A model generated the notes under the pieces. That model had not been told where the DNA came from. It searched no databases and was given only the letters and a program-made list of their open reading frames with translations. A program made the translations under genes and the position numbers. From Pseudomonas baetica (lineage in GTDB: Bacteria > Pseudomonadota > Gammaproteobacteria > Pseudomonadales > Pseudomonadaceae): a stretch of DNA of 64,000 nucleotides. Below are positions 1 through 10,467 of the stretch, one piece after another (the first letter of the stretch is position 1; every line of letters begins with the position of its first letter). Location of the stretch: positions 145,970-209,969 of the forward strand of contig NZ_JAIHLQ010000007.1 in the NCBI RefSeq assembly GCF_019733355.1, given 5' to 3'.

Positions 1-297
1 ATCGACGACGTCGGCGCTTGTGTGAAGATCGATGACACTGTGCCGGGCATTCTCGAAGGTCGGCGTGCCGGGATGTGGACGGTGGCGCTGATCTGCTCCG
101 GTAACGCACTGGGTCTGGACTACGAGGGGTTCCGCGCACTGGGCAGCGATGAACTGGCCAGCGAGCGAAAGCGCATCCACGCACTGTTCGAAGGTTCGCG
201 CCCGCACTACATGATCGACACCATTACGGATCTGCCCGAGGTGATTGCCGACATCAACAAGCGTCTGGCCAAGGGTGAAATGCCGCAATCGAGTTGA
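1..297 (+). CDS. phnX: Phosphonoacetaldehyde hydrolase, C-terminal part (5' end outside window)
   Basis: The last 98 residues of a HAD-superfamily hydrolase are visible; the reading frame is open from base 1. Near the start it carries the VKIDDT acidic motif of the HAD metal site, followed by [17 protein letters not shown], as in PhnX. PhnX cleaves the carbon-phosphorus bond of phosphonoacetaldehyde to acetaldehyde and phosphate, the second step of 2-aminoethylphosphonate breakdown (known of the family). The upstream partner phnW would lie outside the window. A candidate hairpin follows in the gap downstream. The family call is confident; the enzyme is incomplete here only because of the window edge. 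Confidence 0.88.
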   Translation: MDDVGACVKIDDTVPGILEGRRAGMWTVALICSGNALGLDYEGFRALGSDELASERKRIHALFEGSRPHYMIDTITDLPEVIADINKRLAKGEMPQSS

Positions 298-402
298 TTC
301 ATCGCCTGCTGCAAACGAAAACGCCAGTGTCTGTCCCGACCTTGGTGTTTTTTTTGACCACTTCCTGACACAGCGCATTGAAACGCCGATCAGCAACAGG
401 CA

Positions 403-420
403 AATCCGCCAAAGCGGATT
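403..420. terminator. Small hairpin between phnX and the cytochrome b561 gene
   Basis: AATCCGC and GCGGATT pair around a CAAA loop. There is no clear T-tract on either side, so termination after phnX is only a guess. Confidence 0.35.
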
Positions 421-485
421 ACAGTTAAGACATGCCGTCATACAAGAACGGTGCGTTTGCCCCCTGATCTGTGAGGAAACACCGT

Positions 486-1034
486 ATGCCGTGGACCAGT
501 TCCGAATCTCGTTACAGCACCGTCTCAGTCATGTTGCACTGGCTGATGCTGGTGTTGTTGGTGCTGGTGTACGCCAGCATGGAATTTCGCGGCATCTTCC
601 CCAAAGGCAGCGGCGGTCGCACGCTGATCAAAGAAGCCCACTACATGCTCGGCCTGACGGTGTTCGTGCTGGTGTGGTTCCGTCTGCTGGCCCGCAGCGT
701 CGGCCCGGCACCGAAAATCTTCCCGGCCTCGCCGCCATGGCAAACCGTGCTGGCGCGTCTGATGCACTGGGCGTTGTACCTGTTCATGATCAGCATGCCG
801 ATTCTCGGCTGGTTGATCACCAGCGCCGAGGGGCATCAAGTGATGTTCTATGGTTTTGACCTGCCGTTGCTGGTGAATGAGGACAAGGCACTCGCCAAAC
901 AGGTGGAGTACTGGCACGTACTCATCGCCACGATTGGCTACTGGTTGATCGGGCTGCATGCACTGGCGGGGATCTATCACCACTATGTGGTGCGCGATAA
1001 CACGCTGGTGCGGATGATGCCCAAACGCAACTGA
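486..1034 (+). CDS. Cytochrome b561 family protein
   Basis: This 182-residue inner-membrane protein has four hydrophobic helices and well-placed histidines for two b-type hemes: H18 in the first helix (VMLHW), H52 (KEAHYMLG), and further histidines in YWHVL and GLHALAGIYHH near the end. Family members pass electrons from quinol to acceptors such as superoxide or periplasmic partners. A GTG at 471 would add five residues, but GAGGA at 473-477 is properly spaced for the ATG at 486, so that start is preferred. It is a single gene, tail to tail with the next gene (3-base gap). The exact electron partner cannot be read from sequence. Confidence 0.88.
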   Translation: MPWTSSESRYSTVSVMLHWLMLVLLVLVYASMEFRGIFPKGSGGRTLIKEAHYMLGLTVFVLVWFRLLARSVGPAPKIFPASPPWQTVLARLMHWALYLFMISMPILGWLITSAEGHQVMFYGFDLPLLVNEDKALAKQVEYWHVLIATIGYWLIGLHALAGIYHHYVVRDNTLVRMMPKRN

Positions 1035-1037
1035 ACC

Positions 1038-1964
1038 TCACGGCGCGGCCGCAAATCCGCGCCGTCCTTGCAAACCACCGGTATGCACGAAGATCAGTCG
1101 CGTGCCGCTGGTGAACCTGCCCGCTTCGACTTGCTGCCTGAGCGCCAGCAACGCCTTGCCGGTGTACAGCGGTTCCAACGGCACACCGCTGACCTGTTCG
1201 GTCTGTTCGATGAACCCAAGCAATGGCGGATCAACCTTGGCGAAACCGCCACGACTGGCGTCCAGCAGCTCATATTGCGCCTTGCACAGCCCGGCCTCGC
1301 GAATGATCGCTTCGACTTGTGGTGCCACGCCGTGGTCGTCGGGCACGGCCAATGCGCCGTATACCGGACGTTCGCCCGCCTCTGCCAGCACCAGTCCCGC
1401 CAGCGTCGTTCCTGTGCCGCAAGCCAACCACCAGCCGTGAAAATCGCTCCAGCCCAAATGGCTCAGTTGCGCATTGGCCTGCGCTTTGAGCGCGACGCAA
1501 CCGAGGGCGCCGCTTAATCCACCGCCCCCCTCCGGTACCGCATGCAGCGTGGGATATTGCGCCTGCCACGGCAGCCAGAATCCCGGTTCATGCCGCGCCC
1601 GATAACCGCCGTAACCCAGCCAGTGCAAGTGCATGCCGAACGCTTGCAGATCCTTTACGGTGGGCGTTTCCTGGGCATGGCCACGCAACAGCCCGACCGT
1701 TTTGAAGCCTAGACGCTTGCCCGCCGCCGCCAACGCGTGCAGATGATTGGAATGTGCCCCGCCAAGGCTAATGATGCCCTCGGCACCGGCAAGATCGGCA
1801 GCTTTCAGGTGCTCGACGAGTTTGAACCACTTGTTGCCGCTGATCAGCGGATCGATCTGATCGAGACGCAGGATCGCCACTTCCACATTCGCGGCACTGA
1901 GCCAGTCCAGTTGGAGGCGTTCGAGGGGGGCTTGAGCAAGCCAATCGTTGGAGGGGAAAAGCAT
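1038..1964 (-). CDS. PLP-dependent D-cysteine desulfhydrase / ACC deaminase family enzyme
   Basis: The 308-residue protein has the fold-type II PLP pattern of this family: the lysine in SGNKWFKL (about K45) would hold PLP, followed by SLGGAHSNHLHALA for phosphate and substrate contacts. Family members either break D-cysteine into pyruvate, sulfide and ammonia or open the ring of 1-aminocyclopropane-1-carboxylate; sequence alone leans to the broader desulfhydrase group. A longer frame exists upstream to 2111 but overlaps fadH; the ATG at 1964 is preceded by GGAA and begins MLFPSNDW, a normal N-terminus. It lies just downstream of fadH on the same strand. Confidence 0.8.
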   Translation of the reverse strand: MLFPSNDWLAQAPLERLQLDWLSAANVEVAILRLDQIDPLISGNKWFKLVEHLKAADLAGAEGIISLGGAHSNHLHALAAAGKRLGFKTVGLLRGHAQETPTVKDLQAFGMHLHWLGYGGYRARHEPGFWLPWQAQYPTLHAVPEGGGGLSGALGCVALKAQANAQLSHLGWSDFHGWWLACGTGTTLAGLVLAEAGERPVYGALAVPDDHGVAPQVEAIIREAGLCKAQYELLDASRGGFAKVDPPLLGFIEQTEQVSGVPLEPLYTGKALLALRQQVEAGRFTSGTRLIFVHTGGLQGRRGFAAAP

Positions 1965-2043
1965 TAATGGCGGTTCCAGAACAAGAACCGCCATCTTAGC
2001 AGCCAGAGACACTCCCCCAGTGGGGGCGGGGAATTTGCCCTGC

Positions 2044-4104
<2,061 letters not shown>

Positions 4105-4291
4105 TCACGGAAAAATTGCGGGAGCTCTTTGTCCCCCATCAGTCATGCTCGACAGACTAAGAGTCGCATCGCTGTCACTCAATGACCGTAACTGACAACT
4201 TATTGATCCAAATGCGCAGCGCCCCTTGGCAAGTCCCGCCATGGGCCCTACCCTAGTCGCCACACCCTGCACCCGGCTGTTGTTGGTTTTC

Positions 4292-5419
4292 ATGCGCAAA
4301 CTTTTGTACCTGTTTTTTTCCATGGCCATCGTGGCCGTTCTCACCACCTATGCCATGTGGGCGGCAGACCGGCCTGCGGGGCATTACCTGTCGGACTTGC
4401 GCATCAAACTGGCGGTCGATCAGGGCACGCCTGCCGACCGTGGCAATTTGCTGGGTATCCAGCCAGAGCTGTTTCCTACCGACTATCAAAACCCCGAGCG
4501 ACTGCACCGCAAGCTCGCGGCTTATTTGCAGCAAGCGCAGGATCAGGGCTTGTTGAATGACAAAACCGTGGTGGTGCTGCCCGAACATGTCGGCACCTGG
4601 CTGATGATCAGCGGCGAGAAAGACGAGTTGTATCAGGCACCGACTCTTGCCGAAGCGATGAACTGGCTGGCGGCGAGCAATCCGCTGCTGTTCGCCAGGG
4701 CTTGGCTCAGCGCCAAGGGTAGCGACCGTCTCGACGACGCTCACCTGCGCATGAAATCGCGCGCCATGGCCAAAGACTATCAGGCGCTGTTCGGGGGTCT
4801 GGCCAAAGAGTTTCATGTGACCCTGGTGGCTGGCTCCATTGTGCTGCCTGAGCCGAGCATCCGCGACGGCCAACTCAAACCCGGCAGCGGCGCGCTCTAC
4901 AACAGCAGCGTGGTCTTTGGCCGCGACGGTGTGCCCCTCGGCCAGCCGCAACGCCAGATGCATCCGGTCTTCGACCAGCGTGACGTCATCCAGGCCAGTG
5001 AACAGACGATCAACGTCGTCGACACCCCGGCCGGACGCCTCGGCGTGCTGATCGGCAGCGACAGTTGGTATCCGGACAACTACCGCAAACTCGATGAACA
5101 AAGCGCGCAACTGGTGGCGGTGCCGGCGCAGGTGCTCGGACATGGTGCATGGGATCAGCCGTGGCGCGGCTATAAGGGTTCGAGTACACCGAGTTCAGTC
5201 AGCCTCAAACCCGGTGAAGTCAGCGAAGGCCAAGCCTGGCATCGCCTGACCCTGACCGCGCAGCCGCCCAGCAGCCGGGCGACTGCCGGGATGAGCGTAT
5301 TCCTGCGTGGGCAATTCTGGGACAAGGCGAGTTCGGGTCAGAGCTTCCTCAGCAGCAACGGTCAGCAGTTTGCCGCAGGCGATGCACGCGGTGCATGTTT
5401 GCTGAATATCTGGTTGTAA
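4292..5419 (+). CDS. Nitrilase-fold protein, probably catalytically inactive, membrane-anchored
   Basis: The 375-residue protein begins MRKLLYLFFSMAIVAVL, a signal anchor or signal peptide. It then follows the carbon-nitrogen hydrolase fold: the catalytic glutamate is present in VVVLPEHVGTW. At the lysine position, normally YRKxH, the sequence reads QRQMHPV; at the nucleophile position, normally ICxDxxFPE, it reads LIGSDSWYPD, so both Lys and Cys appear lost. The family fold is supported; amidase or nitrilase activity is not. The start is uncertain because the Shine-Dalgarno site is weak. The AraC-type regulator gene begins three bases after its stop, so the two form an operon. Confidence 0.72.
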   Translation: MRKLLYLFFSMAIVAVLTTYAMWAADRPAGHYLSDLRIKLAVDQGTPADRGNLLGIQPELFPTDYQNPERLHRKLAAYLQQAQDQGLLNDKTVVVLPEHVGTWLMISGEKDELYQAPTLAEAMNWLAASNPLLFARAWLSAKGSDRLDDAHLRMKSRAMAKDYQALFGGLAKEFHVTLVAGSIVLPEPSIRDGQLKPGSGALYNSSVVFGRDGVPLGQPQRQMHPVFDQRDVIQASEQTINVVDTPAGRLGVLIGSDSWYPDNYRKLDEQSAQLVAVPAQVLGHGAWDQPWRGYKGSSTPSSVSLKPGEVSEGQAWHRLTLTAQPPSSRATAGMSVFLRGQFWDKASSGQSFLSSNGQQFAAGDARGACLLNIWL

Positions 5420-5422
5420 GCC

Positions 5423-6463
5423 ATGAAGCCGCTGCCGATGCGCCTCGGGGATCTGTCGGTAGGCTTTGTCCATAGCCTCGCCGACGCCGTGCGCAGTCAT
5501 GGCGTCGACCCACTGCCGTTGTTGGACCAGTACGGTCTGGATGCGGCGCGATTGGCCGAGGCCGGTGCACGGCTTTCGATCCCGCGTTATATGCGTTTGG
5601 GTTATAGCGCGATTCAATTGACGGAAGATCCGGCGTTGGGCTTGCGCATGGGCCAACTCAGTCGCCTGAGCCAGGCGGGATTGGCCGGTGTCACAGCGTC
5701 GCAGGCCCCCACGGTGCGCGAAGCGGCCCGATGTCTGATCCGTTTTGAACCGTTGTACGGCTCCAATTACCGCGGCCAGTCGAGTTTCCACGAGGACGCC
5801 AACGGCGCGTGGCTGCGTTTCTATTCGATCAGCCCATACAACGCCTATAACCGCTTTGTGGTGGATTCAATCATCGCCGGCTGGCTGCATCAGCTATCCA
5901 GTGTCGGCGGCGAAGTGCTCAAGGCCGAGCGCATCGAAATCGAATTCGACGCGCCGGATTACCACGACGCCTACCGCGTGCTGGGCGATTGCCCAATCCA
6001 GTTCGGCGCCGAGCGCAATCAATTGCGCCTGAACCTGAGCAGCCTCGCCCTGCGCAACCCTCAGCACTGCCCGAGCACCTGGCGGCACCTGCTGCAACTG
6101 TGTGAACGAGAACTGGAACAACTGACCCGCACTCGCAGCCTGCGCGAACGCATCACGCAATTGCTCGGGCCTTTGCTCAGTGGAGGCCGGGAACCGGACC
6201 TGGAAGAAGTGGCGGCACGCCTTAAGCTGCCTACCTGGACTTTGCGGCGCAAACTGGCCGAAGAAGGCACACAGTTTCGCGCGATCCTCAATGACACTCG
6301 CCGTGATCTGGCGATGACCTACATCCGCGACACCGAACTGGCGTTCGGCGAAATCGCCTACCTGCTGGGCTTTGCCTCAGCCGAAGCGTTCCAGCGAGCG
6401 TTCAAACGCTGGAGCGGACAAACCCCGGGCGAATTTCGCCGCAGTCATCGCAAAACAGCTTGA
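5423..6463 (+). CDS. AraC-family transcriptional regulator
   Basis: The 346-residue protein has an N-terminal ligand-sensing region of the 'arabinose-binding domain' type found in OruR/ArgR-like Pseudomonas regulators, and a C-terminal double helix-turn-helix (about residues 235-340). The latter includes LKLPTWTLRRKLAEEG and the family signature ending IAYLLGFASAEAFQRAFKRWSGQTPGEFR. It is translationally close to the preceding nitrilase-fold gene and probably controls that gene or another unlinked target. The inducer is unknown. The gene is tail to tail with a tiny minus-strand gene. Confidence 0.9.
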   Translation: MKPLPMRLGDLSVGFVHSLADAVRSHGVDPLPLLDQYGLDAARLAEAGARLSIPRYMRLGYSAIQLTEDPALGLRMGQLSRLSQAGLAGVTASQAPTVREAARCLIRFEPLYGSNYRGQSSFHEDANGAWLRFYSISPYNAYNRFVVDSIIAGWLHQLSSVGGEVLKAERIEIEFDAPDYHDAYRVLGDCPIQFGAERNQLRLNLSSLALRNPQHCPSTWRHLLQLCERELEQLTRTRSLRERITQLLGPLLSGGREPDLEEVAARLKLPTWTLRRKLAEEGTQFRAILNDTRRDLAMTYIRDTELAFGEIAYLLGFASAEAFQRAFKRWSGQTPGEFRRSHRKTA

Positions 6464-6467
6464 AGCC

Positions 6468-6554
6468 TTATAGCTCGGTGGCGTCTTCGGCCGGCTCGGG
6501 CTGATCCAGTTCATAGGCCTGGAATTCGAGCAGTTCTTCTTGATAGTCGTCCAT
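6468..6554 (-). CDS. 28-residue acidic microprotein
   Basis: A complete small frame encodes a 28-residue peptide starting MDDYQEELLEF and ending AEDATEL, with nine Asp/Glu. The start is supported by a strong purine-rich site (AGGGGGAT, six bases before ATG), which random frames rarely have. The stop lies four bases from the AraC gene's end, so the two are convergent. No domain or function is recognised. Confidence 0.6.
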   Translation of the reverse strand: MDDYQEELLEFQAYELDQPEPAEDATEL

Positions 6555-6700
6555 TGTGTCATCCCCCTACTGCTCTATTCGATAGTGTCCCGAGCATAGC
6601 GCGCCCGTGTGAAGGAAAAATGAAACAGCGCCTTCATGAATAAAACGTAGCAGGTGGTCAGGAATTTATCGCAGTTTTTTTGACAGCCCATAAAACAAAA

Positions 6701-6784
6701 GCGGGCTTGCTCGAGAAGAGGTTGTGTCAGTCGATGGAAATCCAGACTGACAAACCGCATTCGCGAGCAAGCCTGCTCCCACAG
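6701..6784. repeat. REPIN (paired inverted REP elements)
   Basis: Left arm GCGGGCTTGCTCGAGAAGAGG and right arm TTCGCGAGCAAGCCTGCTCC are inverted copies of the Pseudomonas REP around a variable spacer. The element lies between two minus-strand genes. Confidence 0.85.
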
Positions 6785-6800
6785 AGCTCCGGTAGGCGAA

Positions 6801-7661
6801 TTATTGGCCGGAGGCTGGCATCGCCGGAATCGGCTCGGACGGCGGCGGGATGTCCGTCGGGTTGGCGGGTGGCGTGATGGTTTGCGTGGCTGGCGCCACC
6901 GGTTCAGCACTCGGCGCTGGGGTAATCGGGGTTGACTCGGCTGGCGGTACAACCGGCTCTGAACTGACCGGGACGGTTTCAACTGGCGCCGGCGCGGTAA
7001 CCGCTGGAGCTGGCGTGGGTGCAGGAACAGGCTCAGCGGCGGGCGCAGGAGCAGGTTCTGCGGCAAGAGCTGTTTTAGGCTCAGGCATGCCCAGATCCGT
7101 CTTTGGCTTTTCTTCGATATGCGCCGCTTTCTTCGTTTCTGCCGGCAGGAACTGTTCTACCAGGGTAAAGAAACGCTCGTAGAACTTTTGCGCGGTCACC
7201 GTCTCGCTGGCAACCTTGACCATCGAATCGTCCGATGAGCCGATCGGCATAGACACGGAGCCCAGCACACCGACACCCAGACTGGCCGAGTTGTTGGTCT
7301 TCTTCAGTGCGTAGCGATCTTGCAGGGCGTTGGCGAACACCGTCGCATGGTGCTTGCCACTACCATCTTCGGCGCAGACCACGTTGAAACTGATCTCCAA
7401 GTGAGTTTCACCGGTCTGCTGGAAGCTCTTGTGGCCACTGACCAGTTTCGGGTCACTGCTGGTGATGATGTAGCCCTGACTGAGCAGCGCACGACGGGCC
7501 GCTTCGCAACTGCCCGTGTCGCTTACCGGATAGTTACGCGAAAACGTGCCGGAATCGTCGAAGCTCTCATGCTCATAAATCGGCTTGTCCTTCGAACAGC
7601 CAGCAACAGCGGTCAACAACAGCGCCAACCCGACAACACGCAGGGGAGTGGAAATCAACAT
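6801..7661 (-). CDS. DUF2242-type lipoprotein with Pro/Ala-rich tail
   Basis: The 286-residue protein starts with a lipoprotein signal (lipobox AVAGC, cysteine about residue 22). Its globular part includes SCEAARRALLSQGY and a conserved VASETVTAQKFYERFF stretch typical of DUF2242 proteins. The last ~100 residues are low-complexity Pro/Ala/Val (PAPAAEPVPAPTPAP), likely an extended linker reaching toward peptidoglycan or the other membrane. Function is unknown. AGGA lies before the ATG. It is a single gene between a REPIN and the ppiD terminator. Confidence 0.8.
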   Translation of the reverse strand: MLISTPLRVVGLALLLTAVAGCSKDKPIYEHESFDDSGTFSRNYPVSDTGSCEAARRALLSQGYIITSSDPKLVSGHKSFQQTGETHLEISFNVVCAEDGSGKHHATVFANALQDRYALKKTNNSASLGVGVLGSVSMPIGSSDDSMVKVASETVTAQKFYERFFTLVEQFLPAETKKAAHIEEKPKTDLGMPEPKTALAAEPAPAPAAEPVPAPTPAPAVTAPAPVETVPVSSEPVVPPAESTPITPAPSAEPVAPATQTITPPANPTDIPPPSEPIPAMPASGQ

Positions 7662-7961
7662 TGAACATCCTGAGGGAAAACAGTCCGGGGCGTATTGTGC
7701 AACAGATCGCGGCCCGGCGGCGTATGGATTAGTGTCTTAAAACAGTTACAACGCTATCGCCCTTCAGTTGCGGGAGAAAGCCGCAACGATAAATCATCGA
7801 TAAAAATCCGCGACTTCGCGGTAGCGGTGAGGAAAACGACTCAGGGAAGGTCGCTCGTTGAGCCTCTGAAAAGGCTATGTCGCCTGAACTGCCAACAAAC
7901 AGCGCACACAAAAAACCCCGGCTGTCAGGCCGGGGCTCTTGTCTTGCCGCTCAGTCAGACA
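7662..7961. other. Intergenic stretch of 300 bases between the DUF2242 gene and ppiD
   Basis: It holds the DUF2242 gene promoter region and the ppiD terminator. A 60-codon minus-strand frame at 7729-7911 has no Shine-Dalgarno support or recognisable content and is not called. Confidence 0.6.
7911..7940 (-). terminator. Rho-independent terminator of ppiD
   Basis: The CCCCGGC/GCCGGGG stem (7916-7935) is followed on the minus strand by a T-run. It lies 22 bases past the ppiD stop. Confidence 0.88.
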
Positions 7962-9818
7962 TCAATAACGCTTGATCTCTGCCTGGGCTTCCAACTGCTT
8001 GCGATACGCAGCGAAGTCCTGCTGACCTTCACGAGACGCGAGGAAGCGACGGTATTGAGCCTTCTCTTCATCAGTCGGTGCAGCCGCTTCGTTGACGCCG
8101 TTCAGCCGAACGATCATCAGGCTACCGTCCGGCAGGGTCACGCTGCTGTACGTAGGCTTGTCCTTGGCAGCCGGCTTCGGCATGCGGAACAACGCTTGCA
8201 GCACAGCAGGATCAACACCTTCCTGAGCACGGGTTGCCGCTTCGGTGGTTTTCCAGCTCTGACCATCAACCGCCTTGCCATCGCGCAGATCAGCGATCAG
8301 CTTCTCGGCCTTGGTTTTGGCAGCAGCGCTGGCGTGCTCTTTGGTCAGTTGTGTACGAATGGCCGCACTCACGCTTTCCAAAGGCAGTTGCGCAGGCTTG
8401 AGGTGCTCCTTGGAGCGCAGCACGACCACGGTTTCAGGATCCAGTTCGATGGCAGTGCTGTTGGCGCCTTCATCGATCACTTCAGTACTGAACGCGGCAG
8501 TGACCACGGCACGGTTGGCCGCAATACCTTCGCCACCCTCACGGCCAAACGGCTTGGAGGTGTGCACGGTCAGCTTCAGATCCGCCGCTGGCTGAGCCAG
8601 GTCAGATGCCTCGAACGCAGTGTCTTCCAGTTGCTTGGTCGCCTCGACAAAACGCTGCTCGACTTGCGCCTCTTTCAGTTGGCGGGTCAGCTTGTCTTTC
8701 AGGCTTGCAAGGGTCGGCACTTCAGGTGCTTCCACGCCCAACAACTTGATCAGGTGGAAACCGAAGTCGGTGCGAACCGGCCCGGAAACCTGGTCCTTGG
8801 ACAAGGCGTACAGGGCTTTCTCGAAAGCTGGATCGTAAACGCCAGGACCTGCATAACCCAGGTCACCGCCATTGTTGGCTGAACCCGGATCTTGCGAGAA
8901 CTCTTTGGCCAGTGCTTCGAACTTCTCGCCCTTGGCCAGACGCGCCTGGATGTCTTCGATTTTCGCCTTGGCCTGCGCTTCGGTGGTCTTGTCGTTCACT
9001 TCAATCAGAATGTGCGCCGCACGACGTTGTTCCGACAGGTTGGCGATCTCTTTCTGATACGCCGCTTGCAGGTCTTCGTCCTTGACGGCGACCTGATCGA
9101 AGAAGGAAGACTTCTTCAGCTCGAGGTAATCGATGACCACTTGATCCGGGGTCATGAATTCCTTGGCGTGTTCGTCGTAGTAAGCCTTGACCTCATCGTC
9201 GGTCAGCTTGATCGCAGCCGGATCGGACTTGACGTTCAGGGTGGCGAAATCGCGGGTCTGTTTCTCCAGACGGGCGAATGCCAGCACTTCAGCGTCGGTG
9301 ACGAAACCGCTGCCAGCGACACCGGCTCGCAGTTGGCCGATCAGCATTTCCTGAGCCAGCATCTGGCGGAACTGCATACGGCTGTATCCCAGCGAACGGA
9401 TCACCTGGTCGAAACGATCAGAGCTGAACTTGCCGTCCACCTGAAATTCAGGTGTTTGCAAGATCACTTGGTCCAGAGCAGCTTCGGAGAAAGCGAATTT
9501 CGATTGTTCGGCACCTTGCAGCAGCAGCTTGCGATCAATCAGCCCCTTGAGAGCCGACTCGCGCAGCATCTTTTCGTCGAGCAAGGAAGCATCGAAATCC
9601 TTGCCCAGCTGTTGCATCAGCTGACGGCGTTGCATGTCAACGGCCTGGCTCAGCTCGTTCTGGCTGATTTCCTCACCATTGACCTTGGCCGCCTCGTTAG
9701 AGTGCGTCGTGGCCTTGAAAATGGCGTCGAAACCGGTCAGAGCCATCAGTGCAACGATGACTCCGATAATGGTCTTGGCAATCCAGCCTTGTGAATTGTC
9801 CCTGATATTCTGCAGCAT
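7962..9818 (-). CDS. ppiD: Periplasmic folding factor PpiD (peptidyl-prolyl isomerase D)
   Basis: The 618-residue protein has a short cytoplasmic start, one membrane anchor (about residues 13-33, TIIGVIVALMALTGF), a SurA-like N-terminal region, and a parvulin domain (about 265-360; AAHILIEV, then SQDPGSANNGGDLGYAGPG and GPVRTDFGFHLIKL). A second large periplasmic region follows. PpiD works at the SecYEG exit, helping outer-membrane and periplasmic proteins fold. A GGGGGA site precedes the ATG. It is last in the tig-clpP-clpX-lon-hupB-ppiD order and ends in a strong terminator. Confidence 0.95.
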   Translation of the reverse strand: MLQNIRDNSQGWIAKTIIGVIVALMALTGFDAIFKATTHSNEAAKVNGEEISQNELSQAVDMQRRQLMQQLGKDFDASLLDEKMLRESALKGLIDRKLLLQGAEQSKFAFSEAALDQVILQTPEFQVDGKFSSDRFDQVIRSLGYSRMQFRQMLAQEMLIGQLRAGVAGSGFVTDAEVLAFARLEKQTRDFATLNVKSDPAAIKLTDDEVKAYYDEHAKEFMTPDQVVIDYLELKKSSFFDQVAVKDEDLQAAYQKEIANLSEQRRAAHILIEVNDKTTEAQAKAKIEDIQARLAKGEKFEALAKEFSQDPGSANNGGDLGYAGPGVYDPAFEKALYALSKDQVSGPVRTDFGFHLIKLLGVEAPEVPTLASLKDKLTRQLKEAQVEQRFVEATKQLEDTAFEASDLAQPAADLKLTVHTSKPFGREGGEGIAANRAVVTAAFSTEVIDEGANSTAIELDPETVVVLRSKEHLKPAQLPLESVSAAIRTQLTKEHASAAAKTKAEKLIADLRDGKAVDGQSWKTTEAATRAQEGVDPAVLQALFRMPKPAAKDKPTYSSVTLPDGSLMIVRLNGVNEAAAPTDEEKAQYRRFLASREGQQDFAAYRKQLEAQAEIKRY

Positions 9819-9890
9819 GCGTCCCCCAGAAACGGTTGAACTTCAAAATTAGGCAACCGTGGAGCGTGGGTAGAATCCGGATAGAAGAAA

Positions 9891-9910
9891 GGCGCATCCG
9901 AGGATGCGCC
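9891..9910 (-). terminator. Terminator downstream of hupB and the tRNA-like RNA
   Basis: The perfect inverted repeat GGCGCATCC/GGATGCGCC is followed on the minus strand by TTTCTTCT. It lies just after the tRNA-like sequence and before the ppiD promoter region. Confidence 0.8.
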
Positions 9911-9920
9911 TTCTCGTAAC

Positions 9921-9996
9921 TGGCGGAGCGGACAGGGCTCGAACCCTCGATCCCGGCGTTACAGGCAGCTGTTTCAGCGACCTGCTCTACCGCTCC
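9921..9996 (-). tRNA. tRNA-like sequence, imperfect cloverleaf, tRNA-Asp-related
   Basis: On the minus strand 76 nt begin GGAGCGGTAG and end CCGCTCCGCCA, giving a perfect 7-bp acceptor stem, discriminator G and an encoded CCA. The T-arm region keeps GGGTTCGAGCCC. The anticodon loop would read CTGTAAC (GTA in the anticodon place), but only three of five anticodon-stem pairs form, the D stem pairs poorly, and the T stem has a mismatch. The sequence resembles tRNA-Asp most. It may be a decayed tRNA, or a tRNA mimic used to process the hupB transcript. It lies 50 bases past hupB and right before a terminator. Confidence 0.55.
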
Positions 9997-10046
9997 GCTG
10001 CCAGGTCAGGCATGACCCCGACCCGGATAGGTAAAAACCTGAAAAC

Positions 10047-10319
10047 TTAGTTAACAGCTTCTTTCAGTGCTTTACCGGCTTTGAAACCTGGTTTTTTGGC
10101 CGCTGCGATCTGCAGCGTCTTGCCGGTCTGTGGGTTACGACCAACGCGAGCCGGACGATCAGTCACGGAGAAAGTACCGAAACCAACCAGAACAACGGAG
10201 TCGCCAGCCTTGAGAGCGCCAGTGACGGATTCGATTACTGCGTCCAGCGCACGGCCAGCAGCAGCTTTCGGGATATCAGCGGATGCAGCGATAGCATCAA
10301 TCAGTTCCGACTTGTTCAC
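10047..10319 (-). CDS. hupB: DNA-binding protein HU-beta
   Basis: The 90-residue protein matches HU across its whole length: [11 protein letters not shown] at the start, the signature [21 protein letters not shown] leading into the DNA-gripping arm, and the C-terminal [15 protein letters not shown] helix. HU bends and compacts DNA without strict sequence preference. It lies 148 bases downstream of lon and is followed by the tRNA-like RNA and terminator, with which it is probably co-transcribed. Confidence 0.97.
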   Translation of the reverse strand: MNKSELIDAIAASADIPKAAAGRALDAVIESVTGALKAGDSVVLVGFGTFSVTDRPARVGRNPQTGKTLQIAAAKKPGFKAGKALKEAVN

Positions 10320-10403
10320 TCTAAGTCCCCTTATATCTATTTTGAGATGATTCTAAGTTTTTTGGTGAAAGCAAAAACGTGTGCTGAATGGCCTACAGAC
10401 ACT

Positions 10404-10431
10404 TAAGAGCCGCTTTATAACAAGGGCTCTA
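10404..10431 (-). terminator. Hairpin downstream of lon
   Basis: AGAGCC and GGCTCT pair across a 13-base loop about 40 bases after the lon stop. No strong T-run follows, so it is a weak terminator or partial read-through point into hupB. Confidence 0.4.
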
Positions 10432-10467
10432 AAAAGCTGTCAAGGAAGCCACCCAAGCAAAAACGTA

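Noticed and set aside
7729..7911. 60-residue minus-strand frame upstream of the DUF2242 gene
   Set aside because: No ribosome-binding site and no recognisable features.
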